Shown: positions 8,308 through 17,145, counted from the first letter of the stretch. The stretch is DNA of 64,000 nucleotides from Terriglobia bacterium (GCA_020073605.1 JAIQEW010000004.1:62001-126000), one strand, 5' to 3'. Numbers and translations: made by a program. Notes: generated by a model not told the origin, from the letters alone.

Positions 8308-10182
8308 ATGAATTCGAATCGATTTTGGGCACTTCGGCTCGGACGTTCAGTTTCCATTCTTGTCTTGATCGTTGCGATGGCAGCGGGCGTTTCGGCTTGG
8401 GCGCAGGGGCAAGCGCCGGCCGCAGGGGCGCCTCCGGCTCAACAGGGCGGCACTCCGGCGGATAGGGCTGCGGCAGCCGCAGCGGCGATGAAGGCGCCTT
8501 TCGCGCCGTTTCACATCATCGGCAATATTTACTATGTGGGTTCGACCGGTATCGCCTGCTACGTGATCACCACGCCGGCCGGCGACATTCTTCTCGACAC
8601 CGGCTACCCCGACATGGCCCCGCAGATCGAAGACAACATCAAAGCGCTGGGCTTCAAGCTTTCGGACATCAAAATCCTGATCAATAGCCATGCTCATGTC
8701 GATCATGGCGGCGGTCTTGCGGAACTGAAGAATGCGACGGGTGCGAAACTCGTTGCGATGGCCCAGGATGTGCCGTATCTGGAAGGCGGCGGGCACAACG
8801 ATGTTTTGTTCCACGACCAGAATCTGTTTCCTGCAGTGAAAGTCGATCGCGTCATCCACGACGGCGACACCGTGGCTCTTGGCGGCATCACGCTGAAAGC
8901 TTATCTGACTGCGGGTCACACGCCTGGCACCACCACCTGGACCATGACGACCCAGGACAAAGGCAAGTCGTACAACGTCGTCTTCCTCGGCTCGGTCGTG
9001 GCGGTTCCCACGAACAAGCTCGTCGATAAGTCCGACGCACCGGCAACCTATCCGGGGATCAAGGCCGATTTCGATCATGCCTTCGCCGTGGTGAAGGGGC
9101 TTCCGTGTGATGTTTTCCTCTCGTCGAACGGCTCTTTCTTCCAGATGCAGGAGAAGCACGATGCCTTGTTGAAGGGCGCGGATCCGAACCCGTTTATCGA
9201 TCCGGCGGGTTACCAGGCGTACGTTGCGCGCTCGGAAGCCTCGTATCAGCGGATCCTCCAGAATCAGATCAGCGGGAATGTGGCCGCTGCCCAGCCATCG
9301 CAGCAGGGTGGCTCCGCGCAATGCGATCGTGCGTGTCTATTGATGACCACCAATATCTATTTGGCCGCCCTCGTGGCGCACGATCCTTCGATCGTGAAGT
9401 TTTCGCCGGACGCAAAGTTCGTCGAAAACACCGTCCCGATGAAACCCGGCGAGGGGCTTTGGAAGACCGCCTCTGCCATCCCGACGACTTTCAAGATTTA
9501 CGTGCCCGATACCGTTTCTGGGGAAATCGGCTTCCTGGGCGTCATGGAGGAGAACAATAGACCGATTGAGCTGGGGCTGCGGCTGAAGATTCGCGACGGC
9601 GAAGTCGTGGAAGCCGAGCACCTGATCGCTCGCAATCTTCGCGATACCAGCCTCCCCAACCTTCAGTTGCCGCGACCGGGTCTCCTGAAGGTAGTTCCGC
9701 CGGATCAGCGTTCCCCTCGCGATGAGATGTTGAAAATCGGGGCTTCCTATTACGAGGCCCTCACGACCAGCAACGGACACGCCGCACCGTTTGCCGATGA
9801 CTGCGTCCGCCGCGAAAACGGCTTTCAGACCACGGGCAATCCTCCTCCTGCTACCCCGGGCTTCGGCAGCATGGGCGCGCTGGGCTGCGCCGCCCAACTG
9901 GATACTCGAGTGATGAGCTACATCAAGAGGATCGAGCCGCGGCGCGTGGAAATTGCCGATCCAGAAACGGGGCTTGTCTTCGGCCTTTCGCAGTTCCGCC
10001 ATCCGATGGAGGAGAAGGCGCTGAAGATCGTCGGCGTGCCCGGTGTCGATCATGTGGACATGAATTTCAAGCCGTTCGATCTTCCGGCCGCGCACATCTA
10101 CAAGATTCAAGGCGGCAAGATTCACGAGATCGAGGCCATGGGGTTCTCAATGCCGTATAACTCAAAGACTGGCTGGGAATAG
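8308..10182 (+). CDS. Exported B3-type metallo-beta-lactamase-fold protein with extra C-terminal domain
   Basis: 624-residue protein with a signal peptide (hydrophobic core ~15-28, cleavage near SAWAQ), an Ala/Pro/Gln-rich linker and an MBL domain (~52-320). Zinc residues H128, H130, D132 and H133 (HAHVDH) and H204 (TAGHTPG) are present. The position that normally supplies the last histidine reads CDVFLSSNGSFF, with N274 instead of His. A second domain (~340-624) has no function I recognise; parts look NTF2/SnoaL-like. The purine-rich GGGGGGAG lies immediately before the ATG. True beta-lactamase activity is doubtful given the missing ligand; hydrolysis of another lactone or ester is possible. 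It may be the last gene of the block starting at 4915. Confidence 0.8.
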   Translation: MNSNRFWALRLGRSVSILVLIVAMAAGVSAWAQGQAPAAGAPPAQQGGTPADRAAAAAAAMKAPFAPFHIIGNIYYVGSTGIACYVITTPAGDILLDTGYPDMAPQIEDNIKALGFKLSDIKILINSHAHVDHGGGLAELKNATGAKLVAMAQDVPYLEGGGHNDVLFHDQNLFPAVKVDRVIHDGDTVALGGITLKAYLTAGHTPGTTTWTMTTQDKGKSYNVVFLGSVVAVPTNKLVDKSDAPATYPGIKADFDHAFAVVKGLPCDVFLSSNGSFFQMQEKHDALLKGADPNPFIDPAGYQAYVARSEASYQRILQNQISGNVAAAQPSQQGGSAQCDRACLLMTTNIYLAALVAHDPSIVKFSPDAKFVENTVPMKPGEGLWKTASAIPTTFKIYVPDTVSGEIGFLGVMEENNRPIELGLRLKIRDGEVVEAEHLIARNLRDTSLPNLQLPRPGLLKVVPPDQRSPRDEMLKIGASYYEALTTSNGHAAPFADDCVRRENGFQTTGNPPPATPGFGSMGALGCAAQLDTRVMSYIKRIEPRRVEIADPETGLVFGLSQFRHPMEEKALKIVGVPGVDHVDMNFKPFDLPAAHIYKIQGGKIHEIEAMGFSMPYNSKTGWE

Positions 10183-10184
10183 AC

Positions 10185-10207
10185 CAGATCGAAGAGCGGG
10201 CGATCTG
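10185..10207 (+). terminator. Weak hairpin after the MBL-fold gene
   Basis: CAGATCG and CGATCTG form a 7-bp stem with a 9-nt loop three bases after the stop codon. No U-run follows, so termination is only a possibility. Confidence 0.3.
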
Positions 10208-10599
10208 CAGGTCTGATTGGATGCCGGCTGCCGCAGGAGTGCGTCGCGTGGCCTGGGACGAACTGGGGCACGCGACGCCAGCTGGATATGAACTGCTTGG
10301 CCGAAGCGGGCGAGTCGGCTGAGCGCCCGCGCTTAAGCTTTTGGCGCCTTCGAGTGCTGGTGCTTTAACGCGGAGTCCAACTGCCTTCAGATGCCTATGT
10401 TCGTTGAGAAGTGGATGTACTTAGAGAAGTTCCACCCCGCTACATGACGTTGGTAAGGGCTAGACGAAACAACCGCATAATGCTTCCTTAATTCCTTCGC
10501 AAGCCGACTGTCATCGGTTCGAGCTGTGCCGTCAACTCGTTTACGGTAGGCGCACGCTCGCGGCCTTGAATGATGAATGGTAGTGGAGGAAATGTTAAG
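10208..10599. other. Intergenic region, no gene recognised
   Basis: About 390 bases of non-coding sequence between the MBL-fold gene and tRNA-Pro(UGG). No recognisable protein, structured RNA or mobile-element remnant was seen. It should hold the upstream part of the tRNA promoter. Confidence 0.5.
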
Positions 10600-10626
10600 A
10601 AGTGCTTTAGAATCAAGAAAGCACTT
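10600..10626. repeat. 9-bp inverted repeat just upstream of tRNA-Pro
   Basis: AAGTGCTTT and AAAGCACTT form a perfect 9-bp stem with a 9-nt loop, ending five bases before the tRNA. A -10-like TAGAAT (10608-10613) lies inside it, but no good -35 was found at normal spacing. It could be an operator over the tRNA promoter or a leader hairpin. Confidence 0.5.
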
Positions 10627-10631
10627 CATGT

Positions 10632-10708
10632 CGGGGCGTAGCGCAGCCTGGTAGCGCGCCTGCCTTGGGCGCAGGAGGTCTGGAGTTCAAATCTCCACGC
10701 CCCGACCA
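10632..10708 (+). tRNA. tRNA-Pro (anticodon UGG)
   Basis: 77-nt cloverleaf. The acceptor stem is CGGGGCG paired with CGCCCCG, followed by discriminator A and an encoded CCA. The anticodon stem CCTGC/GCAGG holds loop CTTGGGC, giving anticodon TGG (proline). The T arm is GGAG-TTCAAAT-CTCC. All arms are intact, so it should be functional. Confidence 0.96.
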
Positions 10709-10905
10709 GTTTTCTTCCACTGTCTCTTTGAGCAGCAATGGAAGCTCGTATCCGCAACCTCTTGCAACATTTGCGCGCCGGTTCGCGACCCGAAGGTGGC
10801 AAGGAGTAGATCCGAACGGGAAGTGCTCGCGGAAGTTTCCGGCGCCGACGGGCTCCAGGTTTATATACAATGAAGGACTGCGCCGAATGGGTGGGCGCCT
10901 CTTTT

Positions 10906-12114
10906 ATGGTGACACTCCAGACAATTCAAGCTGCAGCTGGCCGCATTCGCGAGTCGATCTACCGCTCGCCCTTCGTGCGGTCGGAAACGTTTTCCAAGCT
11001 GACCGGCAATTCGATCTTCTTCAAGCTGGAAAACCTCCAAATGACGGGCTCCTACAAGGAGCGCGGGGCGTTGAACAAAATTCTCCTGCTGACGGAGCAG
11101 GAGCGCGGGCGCGGCGTGATCGCCGCATCGGCCGGAAATCACGCGCAGGCGGTGGCGTATCATGCGACGAAGCGCGGCATCAAGGCTCAGATCTGCATGC
11201 CGCTGACGACGCCGCTCGTCAAGGTATCGGCGACGCGCGGTTACGGCGCCGAGGTGATCCTCTACGGCGCGAACTACGATGAGGCGTGCGAGGAAGCCTT
11301 GCGCCGTTGCGCCGAGCGGAACCTCACGTTCATTCACCCCTTCGACGACGAGAGTGTGATTGCGGGCCAGGGCACGCTCGGAATCGAAATGCTCGAGCAG
11401 CAGCCCGAGATCGAAGTCCTTGTCATTCCCGTAGGCGGAGGCGGATTGATTTCGGGCGTCGCCTGCGCGGTCAAGGAGACGAATCCGAAAATACAGGTGA
11501 TCGGCGTGCAGACTTCGAAGTTGCCTTCGATGAAGGCGGCGCTCGAACACAACGGTCCGGTGACCCTGCCCGCGAAAACGACGATCGCGGACGGCATAGC
11601 GGTTCGCTGCGCGGGCACCATTACATTTCCGCTGGTAAAGAGGTACGTGGACGACATCATCACCGTGGACGACGAAGAGATCGCCAACGCGATTTTGCTG
11701 CTGCTCGAGAAGGAAAAGACGCTCGCAGAGGGCGCAGGAGCCGTGGCGACGGCGGCCGTGCTGCAACACAAGATTCCGCACAAGGGAAAGAGGGTAGGAG
11801 TCTTTATCGGCGGCGGCAACATCGACGTGTCTCTGCTATCGCGCATCATCGAACGCGGCTTGGTGAAGGACGGGCGCCTGGTGCGCCTGCGCATCCACCT
11901 ACCCGACCATCCGGGGGCGCTGCAGCGGCTTGCCGGCGTGATCGCCGAGCAGCAGGCGAATATCGTCGAAACGAATTACGACCGGGCGTACTACGGAGTC
12001 CTGCTCGGCGATACCGTGATCGACATTACGATGGAAACTCGCGGGCCGGAGAATGTGGCCGAGCTTACTGCGGCCCTGGATGCCGCCGGCTATTCGCACG
12101 AGCGCGTGCTGTAA
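10906..12114 (+). CDS. ilvA: Threonine ammonia-lyase with C-terminal ACT domain
   Basis: PLP enzyme deaminating threonine (or serine) to 2-oxobutyrate, the first step of isoleucine synthesis or of threonine breakdown. The PLP lysine lies in GSYKERGA, the Asn loop in ASAGNHAQ, and the phosphate-binding glycine loop is VGGGGLISG. A single ACT-like regulatory domain follows from about residue 325 (RIHLPDHPGALQRL). The ~400-residue length fits the short ACT-containing form (TdcB/short IlvA) rather than the long enzyme. I prefer ATG 10906 (MVTLQTIQ) because family homology begins there; ATG 10870 would add 12 residues. It is followed after 42 bases by a co-directional aminotransferase. Confidence 0.9.
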   Translation: MVTLQTIQAAAGRIRESIYRSPFVRSETFSKLTGNSIFFKLENLQMTGSYKERGALNKILLLTEQERGRGVIAASAGNHAQAVAYHATKRGIKAQICMPLTTPLVKVSATRGYGAEVILYGANYDEACEEALRRCAERNLTFIHPFDDESVIAGQGTLGIEMLEQQPEIEVLVIPVGGGGLISGVACAVKETNPKIQVIGVQTSKLPSMKAALEHNGPVTLPAKTTIADGIAVRCAGTITFPLVKRYVDDIITVDDEEIANAILLLLEKEKTLAEGAGAVATAAVLQHKIPHKGKRVGVFIGGGNIDVSLLSRIIERGLVKDGRLVRLRIHLPDHPGALQRLAGVIAEQQANIVETNYDRAYYGVLLGDTVIDITMETRGPENVAELTAALDAAGYSHERVL

Positions 12115-12156
12115 TGAACCGGCGAAGATGACCGCGCTCGCACGCCGGAACCAGCC

Positions 12157-13344
12157 ATGTTTTCAAAGCGAACCGATTGGAAGCTTGAGGAAAACGCGTA
12201 CACGCAGGCCCTGCGCCGGCACCGCGAGTGCGGCACGCCGATTCTGGATTTGACGGTCTCGAATCCGACAGAGTGCGGATTCCAGTACGATGAGGCCGCC
12301 ATCCTCTCCGCTTTGCACAATCCCGAGGTGCTGCACTACGATCCGGAACCGAAGGGCATGCTGCAGGCGCGGGCGGCGGTCGCCGGGTACTATCAGGAGA
12401 AGAACCCCGGTGCCCGCATCGATCCGGAACGCTTCATCCTCACGACGGGCACGAGCGAAGCGTACTCATTTCTATTCCGGCTGCTGTGCGAGCCGGGCGA
12501 CGAGGTGGTGACCGCGCATCCCAGCTATCCGCTGTTCGATTTTCTCGCGACCATCCAGGATGTGAAGCTCCGCCCATTTCATCTCGTTTACGACCACGGC
12601 TGGCAGATCGATTTTCAAAGCCTACGAGAATCCATTGGCCCACGAACGCGCGCGATCCTTCTCGTTCACCCGAACAATCCAACGGGACATTTCATAGGAA
12701 ATGACGAAGCTGGGCAGTTGAATGCAATTTGCGGAGAGCATGACCTCGCTCTGATCGTCGATGAGGTGTTTGTGGATTACGAGAGGCGCGAGACGCCGGC
12801 GCGCAAGAAGAGGCATGGAAGTTTCGTATGCAACGATCGAGCGCTTACGTTTGTGCTGAGCGGCCTGAGCAAGATCGCGGCGCTGCCGCAGATGAAAGTG
12901 GGGTGGATCGCGGCCGGCGGACCGGAGTCGCTCGTTCGCGATGCGATGGCCCGCCTCGAAATCATCGCGGACACGTATCTATCAATGAGTGCGCCCCTGC
13001 AACATGCGGTCCCGGCTCTTCTCGAGCAGCGCAAAAAGATGCAACCCCAGCTCATGGCAAGGATCGAAGCGAACGTCGCACAACTGGATGAGCAGTTGGT
13101 GCGGCAGATGCTGGTCTCACGCCTTGTGATTGAAGGCGGCTGGTACGCGGTGCTGCGCGTTCCCGCGGTCCAGTCGGATGAGGAGCTTGCCATTCGGCTG
13201 CTCGAAAGGCGTTCGGTTCTGGTCCATCCGGGACACTTCTACGAGTTTCCTGACGAAGGCTACCTCATTGTGAGCTTGCTCGCGAGAACCGACGAGTTTG
13301 CCGAAGGCGTGGCGCGGCTGCTGGAGCTCATTCGCGCAGGATAA
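12157..13344 (+). CDS. Class I/II PLP aminotransferase
   Basis: 395-residue fold-type I aminotransferase. Visible motifs are the Asn/Pro substrate loop (HPNNPTG), the aspartate contacting the PLP pyridine nitrogen (IVDEVFVDY) and the Schiff-base lysine in SGLSKIAALPQMKVGW. The family includes alanine, aspartate and aromatic aminotransferases. Specificity cannot be assigned, but the AlaA-like spacing makes pyruvate/2-oxobutyrate or alanine plausible. It follows the threonine ammonia-lyase by 42 bases on the same strand and may share its mRNA. A strong inverted repeat lies just after the stop. Confidence 0.85.
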   Translation: MFSKRTDWKLEENAYTQALRRHRECGTPILDLTVSNPTECGFQYDEAAILSALHNPEVLHYDPEPKGMLQARAAVAGYYQEKNPGARIDPERFILTTGTSEAYSFLFRLLCEPGDEVVTAHPSYPLFDFLATIQDVKLRPFHLVYDHGWQIDFQSLRESIGPRTRAILLVHPNNPTGHFIGNDEAGQLNAICGEHDLALIVDEVFVDYERRETPARKKRHGSFVCNDRALTFVLSGLSKIAALPQMKVGWIAAGGPESLVRDAMARLEIIADTYLSMSAPLQHAVPALLEQRKKMQPQLMARIEANVAQLDEQLVRQMLVSRLVIEGGWYAVLRVPAVQSDEELAIRLLERRSVLVHPGHFYEFPDEGYLIVSLLARTDEFAEGVARLLELIRAG

Positions 13345-13386
13345 AGCGGGGCAGGGAAGTCGTCGGCGGAAGAAATGTGGGACCGG

Positions 13387-13423
13387 GCAGACGGGCGGAA
13401 AGATCTTAGCGAAGCCCGTCTGC
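13387..13423. terminator. Bidirectional terminator-like hairpin between convergent genes
   Basis: GCAGACGGGC and GCCCGTCTGC form a perfect 10-bp stem with a 17-nt loop. It lies between the aminotransferase gene and the convergent cytochrome c gene and could serve both strands. U-tracts are weak. Confidence 0.6.
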
Positions 13424-13447
13424 GCCGGATGCTACAGGAAAGCGCTT

Positions 13448-13873
13448 CTACTTCTTCTTGCCAAATGCGCTGCGCACATAGGCAACGAGGCTCTGAATCT
13501 GGTCCTTGTTCAGAGTGTTCTTGAACGGGGGCATGTTGTTTTTCCCGTTCATAATCTGGTCAGCGATCTGCTGGTCGGTCATCTTCTGGACTACATCGGA
13601 ATGCATATCGGGGGCTTTCAGAGCCTTCCCAGTGGGCGTGCCGGTCCCATCCGCGCCGTGGCAGACCGCGCAATTCGTCTTGAATGCCTGTTCGCCGGCG
13701 GCGTTATCGGCCGCGGGCCTAGCTCCGGCGCGGGATACAAACGCGAGAGCCACGACAGCGACCAAGGCCCCCAAAATGATTGCAGAAGAACAACGCCGCA
13801 CCGCCCGCTGGAACGAAGTATCACCGATTGAACTGGAATTGTCTGAAGACGTGCACTTATCGTGGTGGAACAT
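13448..13873 (-). CDS. Small class I c-type cytochrome
   Basis: 141-residue exported monoheme cytochrome. The start at 13873 (MFHHDKC) is chosen because a perfect AAGGAGG lies just before it; an earlier ATG at 13891 lies upstream of that site. A membrane or signal segment covers ~25-48 (AIILGALVAVVALAFVSRAGA). The heme motif is CAVCH and the likely axial Met is in NNMPPF. The fold resembles cytochrome c6/cbb3-type small electron carriers. It probably shuttles electrons in the periplasm to a terminal oxidase; a caa3 oxidase is encoded further along the window, but no direct link is shown. Confidence 0.88.
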   Translation of the reverse strand: MFHHDKCTSSDNSSSIGDTSFQRAVRRCSSAIILGALVAVVALAFVSRAGARPAADNAAGEQAFKTNCAVCHGADGTGTPTGKALKAPDMHSDVVQKMTDQQIADQIMNGKNNMPPFKNTLNKDQIQSLVAYVRSAFGKKK

Positions 13874-14070
13874 CCATCCTCCTTTTCGCATGAATCTCGT
13901 TTACCGTGCGAACCTAGCCTGTCGGTCCGGGTTCGCGCTTAATCCGTCATCGCCCTCATAATACTAAGATGCAGCGGATGCGGGGTTCGTTACGCCTGAC
14001 CAGCGTACTTGAACACTATTCTGCAACAGCAACGGGCTGTCTGCAAACGGAAATGGCCGCCTGTGCCGGG

Positions 14071-14099
14071 TTGCCGCCGAGCGCAATCCAACGTAAACT
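14071..14099 (+). promoter_or_regulatory. Promoter-like pair upstream of tRNA-Pro(CGG)
   Basis: TTGCCG and TAAACT are separated by 17 bases, each matching the sigma-70 consensus at 4 of 6 positions. Predicted initiation is about 15-20 bases before the tRNA 5' end, as expected for a tRNA gene. Confidence 0.4.
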
Positions 14100-14122
14100 G
14101 TATGCATTCAATGAGGCAAGTT

Positions 14123-14200
14123 CGGGGCGTGGCTCAGCCTGGCTAGAGCGCCTGGTTCGGGACCAGGAGGCCGGTGGTTCAAATCCACTCGCCCCGACCA
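14123..14200 (+). tRNA. tRNA-Pro (anticodon CGG)
   Basis: 78-nt tRNA with acceptor CGGGGCG paired to CGCCCCG, discriminator A and encoded CCA. The anticodon stem CCTGG/CCAGG encloses loop TTCGGGA, anticodon CGG (proline). All arms are intact. A degenerate direct repeat of its 3' 49 bases lies 5.1 kb downstream at 19259-19307, the pattern left by integration at a tRNA 3' end or by a segmental duplication. Confidence 0.96.
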
Positions 14201-14469
14201 TTCTTTTCACTAGGTTATTTAGCACTCCCCGTTTTTCGTCTACGCCGAAGTCCCCACAGGCAGTCATCCAGAAGGGGCGAATGTTGTACGACACGCTGCG
14301 CCCGTACTTGGTGCTCGGTCATAGCCCACCTGCCCCCGCGGCTTATACATGACAGTGCCGAATCCAAATCCGCAGCCGATGGCTGTGGTATAAGGACGCT
14401 CTCACTCTCACTGAGCTCGGTACAAGGTATGGGCTCGGTCAGTCTGGTCTGAGAAAGGAGATCGATTCG

Positions 14470-15057
14470 ATGTGGACGAAAGTGATGGCGACGATCTGTA
14501 CGGGGATGCTCATGCTGGTTGTCGTGCAGGCACAGCAGAAAGCCGCTAGATCATCGAACAAAGCGATGGTGCTCACGGCTCAGGACTACATCGAGATTCA
14601 ACAGTTGGCGGCCCGCTACGCTTACGCGATAGACAAGTGCACCAACAGCGGCTACGACTACGCCGACCTGTACACGCCGGATGGTGTCTTCAGCGTCTCA
14701 GATGAAAACGGCGTACCCGCTACTGGCAGGTTTCAAGGACGCGATAGATTGGCTCAGGCTGCCGGAGGAGGAAAGGGAGGCTGCATAGATCCAAGAACGG
14801 CGCCTGATAGGTACAGCATGGGTCACATTGTTGCCAACCATGTGATCACTCCGGCGCCCGGAGGCGCTACCGGGAAAAGCTATCTTCTCGTTGTCGGCTT
14901 CGGAGATCCGATGGCCAAAGAGAGCGCCAGCAATCCAGTCAGAGCCTATTCGTGGGGCGGGTACGACGATGTTTATGTGAAGACTCCAAAGGGTTGGCGC
15001 TTCAAGTCGCGAGTCCACGTCTGGCCTGGCATGCCGGATTCGCTCCGCGCACACTAG
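14470..15057 (+). CDS. Exported SnoaL/NTF2-like protein
   Basis: 195-residue protein with a signal peptide (hydrophobic core TICTGMLMLVVVQA) and one NTF2/SnoaL-like cone-shaped domain (YIEIQQLAARYAYAIDKCT...LYTPDGVFSV...GRDRLAQ). This fold is used by ester cyclases, dehydratases and small-ligand binders, and function cannot be inferred from fold alone. GAAAGGAG lies upstream of the ATG. It is the first gene after tRNA-Pro(CGG), inside the segment bounded by the tRNA relic, and is followed by the probable selenoprotein gene. Confidence 0.75.
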   Translation: MWTKVMATICTGMLMLVVVQAQQKAARSSNKAMVLTAQDYIEIQQLAARYAYAIDKCTNSGYDYADLYTPDGVFSVSDENGVPATGRFQGRDRLAQAAGGGKGGCIDPRTAPDRYSMGHIVANHVITPAPGGATGKSYLLVVGFGDPMAKESASNPVRAYSWGGYDDVYVKTPKGWRFKSRVHVWPGMPDSLRAH

Positions 15058-15125
15058 AAGGTATCGGGCGGGTGGCTCAGGCTCTGGCGTTTGTTTTTGG
15101 CGTGCCTCATGCTCGGTTTGTGAGC

Positions 15126-15161
15126 GTGGGGCTTTTTACCTTTCATTCTCCAGTGCCCCAC
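15126..15161 (+). terminator. Possible terminator hairpin after the SnoaL-like gene
   Basis: GTGGGGC and GCCCCAC pair over a 22-nt, T-rich loop, 69 bases after the stop. The long loop and lack of a trailing U-tract make this weak. Confidence 0.25.
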
Positions 15162-15301
15162 ACAACGTCACGCAGTACGCCTCCGACGCTATCTAACGGT
15201 CGGTGTGGTATCATCCGCCCATTCGCAAACATAATTCGGGAATCAGTCCGACGTGAAAGGGTGGGCATCCGCCGAAAGAAGATGTGAGGAGGTAAAACGT
15301 C

Positions 15302-17080
15302 ATGGATAGGCGAAAGATGTTGGCATTATTGGGAATCAGTCCGGCCCTGGCAGCCAGTGCTCCAGCGTACGCAGGAACGGCTCCCAGAGGCATTGCGGAA
15401 GAGTCTTCCGCCGGCAGCGATGGCTCGATCACGGTCATGAACCCCGCTATCGCCGGAAAGCTGGCGACGCGGGCTCCTCTGGTGCCGCCGCTCACGGACC
15501 TGGACAACAAACTGATCTACATGATCAATCTTTCTTGGGAGGGTCCGGACGCCGCGAACTACTTTTACGGAGCGATGACGGAGTGGCTGCAGAAGCATTA
15601 TTCCGGCGTCAAAACGGTAGTGAAGGTCACGGCGGAGGGCATGTTTGGCAGCGACGCCGCGATCCTCAAGGAAATCACTGCCAACCATGCCGATGCGGTG
15701 ATCGTCGGCGTTGCTGGTTGAAACGGCTGCTGCGCGGCCGTGAGCCGCTGGGCAAAGCAAATCCAGATGCAGTGCAAAATTCCCGCCATTGGCGTCGCCT
15801 CCTCCAATATCGTGCATTACGCCACGGGTTACGATTTCAAGTACAGAAACGGCATGCCGATCCGATACGTTGCGGTGCCGTTTCCTTTCACGGGCCAGCC
15901 ACGCGCTGTCGACGTGGGCTATGTAACCGGCAAGGACATTCTGACGGGCCAGCCGTTGATGACCGCCGTGGCTGGCGCACTCACTGCTCCTCTAACGGCC
16001 GAGGAAAAAATATCGGGACCGCCGCCCGGCGCGGAGGCCGAGCCCAGGTTCCTCCCGGCCAGCTCCGAGGAGAACCTGCGGCAGTTGTTTGAGGACAAGG
16101 GATGGACCGATTTCAACTCGATCGTCCTGCCCACCGAAAAGCGTGTCACCGCCATGCTCAAGGGCACCAGCCACAAGCCCGATGAAGTGATCAGCACCGT
16201 CGACATCACCGGCGGGGCGCGGCAGCTCACTGTCGAGAAAGTGGCCATTGGCGCCGTAATGGCCGGGGCCTCGCCGGAGCACTTTCCGGTGATTCTGGCT
16301 CTTGCGACGCAAGCGCCCTTTGGCAACTCCACCAGCTCGATGGCGAACATGATCGTGATCAGTGGCCCGATCCGCAAACGGCTCAACTTCAATTCCGGGA
16401 CCAATGCCCTGGGTCCGTACAATCGGTCGAATGCCGTCGTCGGCCGCGCCTTCACGCTGATTTCCAAGACGGTGGGCGATCTCCGCAACAACGTCAATGC
16501 TTGGGAAAGCTTGGGCAGTAATTTCCAATACAACAATCTCTGCTTTGGCGAAAACGAAGAGGGTCTGCCGGAGGGCTGGGAGCCCCTGCACGTTCAAATG
16601 GGCTTCAAGCCCACTGACAACGTCGTCACGGTCGGGACAGGCTGGAGCAGCATATCGAGCGTCGGGGGCAGCCAGAGTCTCTATCCAACCCATTTCCTGA
16701 TGCGCGACTACATGCGCTCGCTTTCCGCATCGGGCTCGTCTGCCACCATCATGCTGGACCCAACCGTAGCGGCTCTGCTCAAAGACACACATGGATTCAA
16801 GACCAAAGCCCAATTGAGCGAATGGTTCTCGCAAAACGTGGAGAAGACGGCCGCATCTTATTGGGGAAACGGCGTCATTCAAAGCACGGCTGTGCCGTTT
16901 GCGTTGCAGGGCCTTGAACCTTACGCAAGCTGGAGAAAGCTTCCGGATGACGCCCTGATCAAGCCATTTACGAACTCCAGGGCTATCCACGTGGTCGTAA
17001 CGGGCGGAAAGATCCAGACCACGTGGTTCGTCACGGATTTCGGCATGCGGCGTGGCATATCGATCGACGCATGGATGTAG
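15302..17080 (+). CDS. UGSC-family probable selenoprotein, TGA read as selenocysteine at codon 140
   Basis: One 592-residue frame interrupted only by an in-frame TGA at 15719-15721. The sequence before the TGA (ADAVIVGVAG) and after it (NGCCAAVSRWAK) matches the UGSC selenoprotein family, whose motif is U-x-x-C after a GVG/GVA strand. Read through, the site is U140-N-G-C143-C144. AGGAGGT lies eight bases before the ATG. The N-terminus has a DRRKMLALLG Tat-like or lipoprotein-like signal ending near AYAG, so export is likely. Residues ~30-250 are the UGSC domain; ~270-592 form a second conserved-looking domain of unknown role. A hairpin fitting bacterial SECIS rules follows the TGA. A thiol/selenol redox role is inferred. 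A periplasmic rhodanese follows. A nonsense mutation is the alternative, but more than 450 intact codons follow. Confidence 0.85.
15719..15753 (+). promoter_or_regulatory. Putative bacterial SECIS element
   Basis: UGA at 15719-15721 is followed by a stem GCGGC/GCCGC (15734-15738 with 15744-15748) and apical loop CGUGA. A lower helix can form from 15729-15731 with 15751-15753. The apical loop begins 17 nt after the UGA and has G at its second position, both within published bacterial SECIS rules (loop 16-37 nt from UGA; G among the first two loop bases). Such GC-rich hairpins also arise by chance. Confidence 0.55.
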
Positions 17081-17145
17081 AATAGATGTGACAGGCCAGG
17101 GCATGGGGCACCTGCCCCGTGCTCGCGTCCTGGAATGGAGTGGAT

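Noticed and set aside
10387-10629. 80-codon minus-strand frame upstream of tRNA-Pro(UGG)
   Set aside because: No ribosome-binding site or recognisable features, and it runs through the tRNA leader region.
15302-15721. Separate 139-residue gene ending at TGA, with a second gene starting at GTG 15740
   Set aside because: Both parts are the same frame and together form one UGSC-family protein; the GTG lies in the putative SECIS loop and has no ribosome-binding site.
17101-17118. GGGGC/GCCCC hairpin between the UGSC and rhodanese genes as a terminator
   Set aside because: Only 5 bp with a 4-nt loop and no U-tract; too weak to list.
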